36,808 nt of DNA, taken from positions 1-36,808 of the forward strand of contig JACQNX010000007.1 of NCBI GenBank assembly GCA_016202875.1. Direction: 5' to 3'. The stretch is from Candidatus Aenigmatarchaeota archaeon (GTDB taxonomy: Archaea; Aenigmatarchaeota; Aenigmatarchaeia; GW2011-AR5). Shown one piece after another: positions 31,126 to 36,808 of the stretch (the first letter of the stretch is position 1; every line of letters begins with the position of its first letter). The notes below the pieces were generated by a model. It worked only from the letters and a program-made list of their open reading frames with translations, did not search any database and was not told where the DNA came from. Made by a program: the position numbers and the translations under genes.

Positions 31126-31803
31126 TTATTTTCTCGGCCTGCTGCGGGGCCTGCTATAGTGCCAGTAAGCTCCTGCCAGGATTATAATCAGCAGAACAAC
31201 GAGATAGGCAAATGTCATGTTGGTGCTGGGCTGTTCTGGGAAAAGAGGCTGCTGTATTGGCTGGGGCTCTTGAGGTGGTGTTGGTGATGGTGATGGTTGA
31301 GGCGGGACAATCTGCTCTGTTACAACTGTTGCAACAAGCAGGCTTGCTGCTCTGGAATTAAATCCGCCAGGATATGTCCATACGGCAATAAATTCATAGC
31401 CGCCGGTAGCTGCAGGTGCTGTCATTGTGTATGCCAATGTGATAGGCGAAGAGAATGCTTTGCTGAATTTCCAGTGCAAGCCGTTGCGGGTCTTTCCCTG
31501 GTAATCTCTTACCTGGCTGTCAAAAGTGACATCAGAACGGGAATAGCCGGACACTGACCAGTCATTCAGGTTCCAGCCATTTGGCACAAAATCTGCCAAA
31601 TCAAAGGCTGTGAGAGAGCCCTCGGGATTTATTGTGAATGAGACAGTAAAAGCAGAAGACGGATCTACGACAGACGGCATGTTTCTGTCCACGCTTACTG
31701 CGAATGCGGGCGTGCTGAGCAACAGGAATACTGAGATGATGATTATTAGTTTTGCAGCCGCTGCAGACAAATCATCTTGCAATATTTTCGTCTTCATTTT
31801 CAT
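31126..31803 (-). CDS. Exported protein with C-terminal membrane anchor
   Basis: 225 aa. N-terminal signal peptide ending STPAFA, an Ig-like/beta extracellular domain (about 40-160), a Pro-rich linker (about 167-195) and a C-terminal TM with basic tail (HYSRPRSRPRK): a type I surface protein. AGGTGAT directly upstream of the ATG lies at the stop of the preceding gene (8-nt gap), so it is cotranscribed with the PGF-pre-PGF/dockerin-like gene. Probably an envelope partner of those proteins. Confidence 0.8.
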   Translation of the reverse strand: MKMKTKILQDDLSAAAAKLIIIISVFLLLSTPAFAVSVDRNMPSVVDPSSAFTVSFTINPEGSLTAFDLADFVPNGWNLNDWSVSGYSRSDVTFDSQVRDYQGKTRNGLHWKFSKAFSSPITLAYTMTAPAATGGYEFIAVWTYPGGFNSRAASLLVATVVTEQIVPPQPSPSPTPPQEPQPIQQPLFPEQPSTNMTFAYLVVLLIIILAGAYWHYSRPRSRPRK

Positions 31804-31811
31804 TCTATCAC

Positions 31812-32945
31812 CTACTGTGTTCTGTAATATGAATCTATTAGTCCTATGAGGTCAAAAAAGTTTATTTTGCCCTGATAATACTGGTCAATCTTGTTTATGA
31901 TGTCAAAGAATGTCACCTTCTTTGAGCCTGTGACTGCGTATGCAGAGAAGCTTGTAGTAGTGGACTCAAAGATATAATTTGTTCCGTCAAACTTCAGCTG
32001 CTGCGTAGGCAATGCTACCCACTGCTTCCCTACGAGCTTTTTCAGCGTTGTTGTCTCAGGGGCAATGCCATTTGCAGTGAACCACGTTTTCGGGACCTTG
32101 AACTGGATTTTTGCCTCTGCAATCTTATTGTTGGTGAAGGATGGGACAATTTCAATATACTTGTACACAGAGCCTTCTCCGGATGAAATAGCTACTGTGG
32201 CATCTGCGGGCTTTGTAACTTCTTTTACTGTTATTGTACCGGACAAAATTGTGTCTGCTGCTTTGACTTCTATGTTTGCAACAGGTGTTTGCGTGAAGAC
32301 AAATGACCCAGACTCTCCTGTCTGCAGATTTGAATCAGATGAGCCCGAGCTCTGGACATTGCCGCCAACAGCGCCTGCTCCAGAAGAACCGCCTCCACCG
32401 CCGCCTGTAGCAGTAGATGTACAAGTTCCGATAGAGCCTGCGACATTACAATCCTCGCTTGAGCCGGTACAGGCAGAGTTGCAGCAGTAGCCATCAGAGC
32501 AGAAACCTGATGTGCAGCCGGCTGCGGAGAAGCAGGCAACGCCATTATTGGACGTGTTCATGGTGAGGTTGAATGGGTGCCAGCCAATGCCCCAGGGCTG
32601 GGCAGATGCATTTGTGCCGTTCATTGCTATCACAGTCATGCTGTTCACAAAGAAGGAAACGTTATCGCCGGGATTGCCCGGAACATTAACGATGTAGTAG
32701 CCGGGGCCTTTGTCGCCAATATTTCCTACAGTGAAATTAGTCACATTGGTCACATTGTCGCTGTTCACGCGTGTCTGGACAACTGTGCCATTGGCTGCGA
32801 GAGTGCCGTTGATATAAACGTAGCCGACATACGTAGAACAGCAGCTCTGGGCAGTCACGGCAGACGCAAACATTATTGCCAGCAGGAAAGGCAAAAGTAC
32901 TGCATAAAACATTTTGGATTGCATTTGGTATGAATGTTTACTCAT
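31812..32945 (-). CDS. Surface protein with PGF-pre-PGF-like domain and dockerin-like C-terminus
   Basis: 377 aa from ATG 32945 (a frame extension to 33029 runs into the giant gene). Signal peptide to about residue 33, a sequon-rich beta domain, a Cys-rich module (SNNGVACFSAAGCTSG and on), a Gly/Ser linker, then a domain (VANIEVKAADTILSGTITVK ... KVPKTWF ... SFSAYAV) like the archaeal PGF-pre-PGF surface domain. The last 34 residues hold two repeats of the type FFDIINKIDQYYQGK / FFDLIGLIDSYY, resembling dockerin-like duplicated helices, though the Ca-binding loop is not obvious. Expected outside the cell; anchor or assembly role inferred. Confidence 0.78.
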   Translation of the reverse strand: MSKHSYQMQSKMFYAVLLPFLLAIMFASAVTAQSCCSTYVGYVYINGTLAANGTVVQTRVNSDNVTNVTNFTVGNIGDKGPGYYIVNVPGNPGDNVSFFVNSMTVIAMNGTNASAQPWGIGWHPFNLTMNTSNNGVACFSAAGCTSGFCSDGYCCNSACTGSSEDCNVAGSIGTCTSTATGGGGGGSSGAGAVGGNVQSSGSSDSNLQTGESGSFVFTQTPVANIEVKAADTILSGTITVKEVTKPADATVAISSGEGSVYKYIEIVPSFTNNKIAEAKIQFKVPKTWFTANGIAPETTTLKKLVGKQWVALPTQQLKFDGTNYIFESTTTSFSAYAVTGSKKVTFFDIINKIDQYYQGKINFFDLIGLIDSYYRTQ

Positions 32946-33006
32946 GCTCTTACCACACCCGATAATTATATCATAAAAGTATAAAAGACAAAATCGTTTC
33001 TGCTGC

Positions 33007-36000
33007 TCACAGCTCAAACCTGTCGGCAACTGTCATATTTATCCAGTATGGCTTGTCATTAGTGTTATTAATGTACTTCAGGTCGCTGCCTGCCCAGTCT
33101 GTGACGTTGAAGGACTTCCAGCCGCTGCTTGTGCCGTCTGTGTTGTAGTAGACAAGGCTGTAGTTTCCATTAAGGCTCAGGTTCAGGATGTACGTGATGT
33201 TCCAGTTCTGCGTGTTCGAGCTGTTGTAGCCCATGGTTGTCAGCACGCCTGTCTGCGGTATGAAAAGCGTGTTCCAGCCCTTGTTCAGGCTCTGCGTGTA
33301 GTTGAAGTTGCTTGTTGTGTTTATGGAGAACCATATTACAGAGGAGCTGGTCATGTTATTTCCTGAGGAGTCAGAGCAGCGCACATATCTTGCATGCACT
33401 CCATCCGCCAGGCTTGTCAATGTGAAGTTGTGAGTTAATGAAGAGCCTGTCATTGTGTTGCTCATGTTTACATAGGCGGTGTCTGAAGTATCGAACTTGC
33501 AGGTCGCTGCCTCGCTTGTGTTGACCAGCAGTGCTACTGATGTAGAGGATTGTGCAGAGCCGGCTGAAGGACCAACAGCCAATACTACAGGCGCTGTCAG
33601 GTCTATTGTAACAAAGGCGGCTGTTGCTCCTGTCGTATTTTCATTACCCGCTGTATCTATGGATGTCACTGTATAATTCCATGTTCCGTCTGTAGGAACA
33701 TCGTTGGAGTACTTAGACACATTACCAACTGTCGCCACCAGCTGCGAGGATGAGCTGACTGCGCTATTCAATGCACGGTAAATGTTATAGCTGCTTGCGT
33801 CAGCTGAAGTTGATTTGGTCCATGTCAAGTTGACTGTTCTTTGCCCAGGCACCTGAACTGCTGCCAATCCTGAAGGCGCATTAGGCGCTGTTGAATCTGC
33901 GATAGTAATCGTAAAGCTTATCACTGCTGATGTTGTCATGTTGTTTGCCGAGCTGTCAGCACACCTCACGTAGTATGCACTTGTTCCATTTGCAAGGTTT
34001 GTTACATTGTGATTATGAGTTGTGGAGCTTGTGTTTCCGAATGTTGTTGAGAGATTTACATAAGCCCTGTCTGTTGTATCGAACTTGCATGTGGCTGTCT
34101 CACTTGTGTTGGCGACAAGTTGCGCAAAATTGACAGTTAATGTTCCACTTGGTCCGCTTGCCAGCACCACAGGCGCTGTTGTATCTATCGTTACAGCAGA
34201 TGCTGTTGCTGCAGAGCCCTCGTTGTTTGAGGTATCCACAGCAGTAACAGTGTAATTCCATGTGCCGTCTGCTGGCACTGTATCAGAGTACTTGGTTACA
34301 TTGCCCAGTGATGCTATAAGCGGCGATGTTGTGGTTACAGCTGAACCATTCGCTCTGTAGACCCTGTACTGGACTGCATCGCTTGAACCGGACCCAGACC
34401 ATGTAAGATTAACTTGCTGAGTCCCAGCTACCTGCACAGCAGTGAGATTGCCAGGAGCGTTTGGTGCGGTGATGTCGCTTGTGATATTAGTGGTAAATGT
34501 AATTACAGATGATGTTGTCATGGCATTGCCTGCTGTGTCCTGGCATCTGACCTGGTAGGTGTAGGTTGTCGAATTCACGAGGCCTGAAACAGTCGCATTG
34601 TGCGCTGTGGCAGCGCCTGTCATGGTGTTGGCCATTGTATAGTATGACTGGTCTGTTGTGTCATAGCGGCAGGTGGCATTCTCGTTTGTTGTGACATTAA
34701 GGCTCACGGATGCTGCAGTAATTGTGCCATTAGGTGATGAATTCACAACTATAGGTACTGTCTGGTCAATTGTGAAGCCGACTGATGAGACGTTGGTATT
34801 GTTGCCTGTGTCGTTGGAGAAGACCTTCAGGGTATTATTTCCAACGCCTGCTGTGAGTGTCTGGTTGCCGCAGTCTGTGATAGATGAGTTTGTGCCATTC
34901 AACTCGCGCACGCACTGCAGAGGGGTGCCTGTTGTGTCAGAGGATGTGAAGTTCAGCGTTATGTTTGTGTAATTGTAAGATGTGTTAAGAGGCGATGTGA
35001 TCGTGACAACTGGGCCCTGGTTGTCGTAGGTGAATCCAATTGACGTCACGCCTGTGTTGTTCAGCGTGTCATTTGCAAATACCTTGACTGTGTTCGCTCC
35101 AACAGCAGCAAGGAATGTTATGTTGCCGCAGCTTGAGAGAGAGAAGTTCACTGTGTTGTTCTGGAACACGCATGTGACTGTTGCATTGTCTGGTGCGACA
35201 AAGTTCAGGGACTGGTTCTGGACATTGGTCGTGATGTTTGTCGGGGAGTTTATTGTGACTACAGGCGCGATCTGATCAACTGTGAATGTGATTGCGGATG
35301 AGACGCCTGTGTTGTTTGTGCTGTCGTTTGCGAAGACTTTGACCGTGTGCGCGCCTATTGCAAGCGATGTCATTGTTGTGTTGGCGCATGAAGCGATCGA
35401 AGTGTTGGTGCCGTCGAGCTGGCGCACGCATGTATCTGTCGCGTTGTCTGTGACAGTGAATATTAGTTGTACAGAGGAATTGACTACTGTAGAGTTGGTA
35501 GGTGCGACCAGGGTGACTGTAGGCGCGATCTGGTCTACTGTGAACGAGATGGAAGAAACATTTGTATTGTTGCCTGTGTCGTTGGAGAAGACCTTGACGG
35601 TGTGGGCGCCTGTTGCGAGCCCTGACAAAGTTTGGTTGGCGCAGCTTGCTATTGTCGTGTTCGTACCGTCGAGCTCGCGGACGCACTGGATAGGCGTGCC
35701 TGTGGTGTCAGAGGACGTGTACGTCAATGCAACGGAGGTGGTATTGATTGTCGTGTTTGTAGGCGATGAGATCGTGACAACTGGCCCCTGGATGTCGTAG
35801 GTGAATGAGATTGACGACACATTCGTGTTGTTGCCTGTGTCGTTGGAGAAGACCTTGACTGTGTTTGCTCCCACTGCGGCGAGGAATGTTATATTTGCGC
35901 AGCTAGCGATGCTGAAGTTCACGCTGTTGTTCTGGACCACGCACTGCAGCGGCGTGCCTGTGGTGTCTGATGAAGTGTAAGTCAGGCTCTGGTTCTGGAC

Positions 36001-36555
36001 GTTTGTCGTGACGTTCGTCGGCGCAGTTATTGCTATCACCGGACCCTGGTTGTCGTAGGTGAATCCAATTGACGTCACGCCTGTATTATTCAGTGTGTCG
36101 TTGGCGAAGACTTTCACTGTGTTCGCGCCAACAGCAGCAAGGAATGTTATGTTGCCGCAGCTTGAGAGGGAGAAGTTCACTGTATTGTTCTGGACAACGC
36201 AAGTTACTGTGCCGTTGTCAGGCGCGACGAAGTTCAGGGACTGGTTCTGCACATTTGTGGTGATGTTTGTCGGGGAGTTTATTGTCACGACTGGAGCGAT
36301 CTGGTCGACTGTGAATGTGATCGTAGAGGATGCGTTCGTGTTGTTGCCTGTGTCATTGGAGAATATCTTGATTGTGTGGGCGCCTATCGCAAGGCCTGTC
36401 ATTGTCGTGTTGGCGCAGCTTGCTATGCTCGTGTTCGTGCCGTCAAGCTGGCGCACGCACTGCAGAGCCGTGCCTGTCGTGTCCGAAGACGTGAATATCA
36501 GCTCGACTGAGGAGTTCACGACTGTGGAGTTTGTAGGAGCTATCAATGTTACCAC
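33007..36555 (-). CDS. Giant Ig/FN3-repeat surface glycoprotein, interrupted at its 5' end
   Basis: 1182 aa from GTG 36555, but the frame is really continuous with the fragment upstream except for one TAG (36586-36588), so this is probably the C-terminal part of a larger protein. Seven Ig-like repeats of about 83-88 aa, most with a conserved Cys pair and SPTN/APTN starts, are followed by Cys-containing modules (CxYDTT, CKFDTxD) alternating with FN3-like domains (APNAPGNLTAVQV, APSGLAAVQV). The C-terminal domain is about 95 aa (LNKGWNTLFIPQTG ... PYWINMTV). Sequons (N-x-S/T) are extremely dense, and hydrophobicity is low. Adhesin or S-layer-like function inferred. Confidence 0.8.
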   Translation of the reverse strand: MVTLIAPTNSTVVNSSVELIFTSSDTTGTALQCVRQLDGTNTSIASCANTTMTGLAIGAHTIKIFSNDTGNNTNASSTITFTVDQIAPVVTINSPTNITTNVQNQSLNFVAPDNGTVTCVVQNNTVNFSLSSCGNITFLAAVGANTVKVFANDTLNNTGVTSIGFTYDNQGPVIAITAPTNVTTNVQNQSLTYTSSDTTGTPLQCVVQNNSVNFSIASCANITFLAAVGANTVKVFSNDTGNNTNVSSISFTYDIQGPVVTISSPTNTTINTTSVALTYTSSDTTGTPIQCVRELDGTNTTIASCANQTLSGLATGAHTVKVFSNDTGNNTNVSSISFTVDQIAPTVTLVAPTNSTVVNSSVQLIFTVTDNATDTCVRQLDGTNTSIASCANTTMTSLAIGAHTVKVFANDSTNNTGVSSAITFTVDQIAPVVTINSPTNITTNVQNQSLNFVAPDNATVTCVFQNNTVNFSLSSCGNITFLAAVGANTVKVFANDTLNNTGVTSIGFTYDNQGPVVTITSPLNTSYNYTNITLNFTSSDTTGTPLQCVRELNGTNSSITDCGNQTLTAGVGNNTLKVFSNDTGNNTNVSSVGFTIDQTVPIVVNSSPNGTITAASVSLNVTTNENATCRYDTTDQSYYTMANTMTGAATAHNATVSGLVNSTTYTYQVRCQDTAGNAMTTSSVITFTTNITSDITAPNAPGNLTAVQVAGTQQVNLTWSGSGSSDAVQYRVYRANGSAVTTTSPLIASLGNVTKYSDTVPADGTWNYTVTAVDTSNNEGSAATASAVTIDTTAPVVLASGPSGTLTVNFAQLVANTSETATCKFDTTDRAYVNLSTTFGNTSSTTHNHNVTNLANGTSAYYVRCADSSANNMTTSAVISFTITIADSTAPNAPSGLAAVQVPGQRTVNLTWTKSTSADASSYNIYRALNSAVSSSSQLVATVGNVSKYSNDVPTDGTWNYTVTSIDTAGNENTTGATAAFVTIDLTAPVVLAVGPSAGSAQSSTSVALLVNTSEAATCKFDTSDTAYVNMSNTMTGSSLTHNFTLTSLADGVHARYVRCSDSSGNNMTSSSVIWFSINTTSNFNYTQSLNKGWNTLFIPQTGVLTTMGYNSSNTQNWNITYILNLSLNGNYSLVYYNTDGTSSGWKSFNVTDWAGSDLKYINNTNDKPYWINMTVADRFEL

Positions 36556-36808
36556 TGGCCCCTGGATGTCGTAGGTGAATGATTTCTAGTAGCTGCCTGT
36601 TTTTTTCAGCGTATCATTTGCGAAGACTTTCACTGTATTCACTCCCACTGCTGCGAGGAATGTTATGTTGCTGCAGCTTGAGAGCGAGAAGTTCACTGTG
36701 TTGTTCTGGACAACGCAAGTCACTGTGCTGTTGTCAGGCGCGACGAAGTTCAGGGACTGGTTCTGCACATTTGTGGTGATGTTTGTCGGGGAGTTTATTG
36801 TCACGACT
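34757..36808. repeat. Tandem repeat array, period about 258 bp
   Basis: Repeats coding the Ig-like domains. The segments at about 35030-35290, 36055-36310 and 36590-36808 are nearly identical to one another at DNA level; others are diverged variants. Shared block GTCGTAGGTGAAT recurs at about 35023, 35793, 36053 and 36569. Confidence 0.8.
36586..36808 (-). pseudogene. Upstream Ig-repeat fragment ending at an in-frame TAG
   Basis: In the same frame as the giant gene and open to the window edge. It carries one Ig-like repeat (TVTCVVQNNTVNFSLSSC ...) that reads normally up to NDT, then diverges from all sister repeats (LKKTGSY, then TAG) for about 14 bases before matching again at FTYDIQGPV. 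Either a damaged or terminated gene, or an assembly error in a repeat near the sequence end; it should not be treated as an independent gene. Confidence 0.55.

Noticed and set aside
35282..35800. Long plus-strand ORFs inside the giant gene (also at 36059-36574 and 34673-34972)
   Set aside because: They are antisense to the repeat-coding strand, have no promoters or starts of their own, and arise from the repetitive codon pattern.
36586..36588. TAG read through as pyrrolysine or another recoding event
   Set aside because: No recoding element is visible and the surrounding bases are also aberrant, so error or truncation is simpler.
34757..36808. Regularly spaced repeats reminiscent of a CRISPR array
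   Set aside because: The period is about 258 bp with no 20-40 bp spacers, and the repeats encode Ig-like domains in one frame.

Overview
The window looks archaeal. It has a flap endonuclease with a PCNA-binding tail, Alba, aEF1-beta with its usual Zn-ribbon neighbour, CDP-archaeol synthase, archaeal-type Pth2 and TruD, STT3/AglB-like membrane glycosyltransferases, and TATA boxes centred about 26 nt upstream of start codons (leaderless mRNAs). Small tightly packed genes, class III (type IV pilin-like) signal peptides and Cys-rich surface proteins suggest a DPANN-type lineage (Woesearchaeota, Pacearchaeota, Diapherotrites or similar). That placement is inference; no rRNA is present to settle it.

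Region 1 (1-12.9 kb, all + strand) is the most unusual part. It opens with the C-terminal part of a FlaJ/TadC/GspF-like platform protein. A compact run of membrane-anchored or pilin-like proteins follows, several only 39-59 aa, others large and Cys-rich. The run ends in an 865-aa protein that joins a pilin-like N-terminus, a lytic-transglycosylase (SLT) domain and an M23 (LytM) peptidase domain. Archaea have no murein, so this looks like a pilus- or secretion-like machine that places a bacterial-wall-active enzyme at the cell surface. Downstream are three Cys-rich pilins with their own TATA boxes and an Alba gene.

Region 2 (12.9-17 kb, mostly - strand) is housekeeping: FEN1, aEF1-beta, a small Zn-ribbon protein, a tRNA-Arg(GCG) on the + strand and a 520-aa alpha-solenoid repeat protein. 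A 27-bp leader sequence is duplicated upstream of FEN1 and of the Zn-ribbon/aEF1-beta pair. A structured intergenic hairpin lies near 17.0 kb.

Region 3 (17-30 kb) is envelope and lipid metabolism: an AglD/UPF0104-like membrane protein, a GT2 transferase followed by CarS, a PHP phosphoesterase, a DedA/VTT protein, a CDP-alcohol phosphatidyltransferase, a DPM-like GT2, Pth2, an operon of TruD with two STT3-like GT-C proteins, and two processive GT2 synthases.

Region 4 (29.8-36.8 kb, - strand) encodes cell-surface proteins. One short operon has ATGA overlaps (59-aa protein, lipoprotein, Yip1 protein). Another runs from a giant sequon-rich Ig/FN3-repeat protein that continues past the window edge, through a PGF-pre-PGF/dockerin-like protein, to a signal-peptide plus C-terminal-anchor protein. 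The giant gene is interrupted by an in-frame TAG inside a near-identical DNA repeat array. The polymerising and oligosaccharyl-transfer genes of region 3 are plausible modifiers of these surface proteins.
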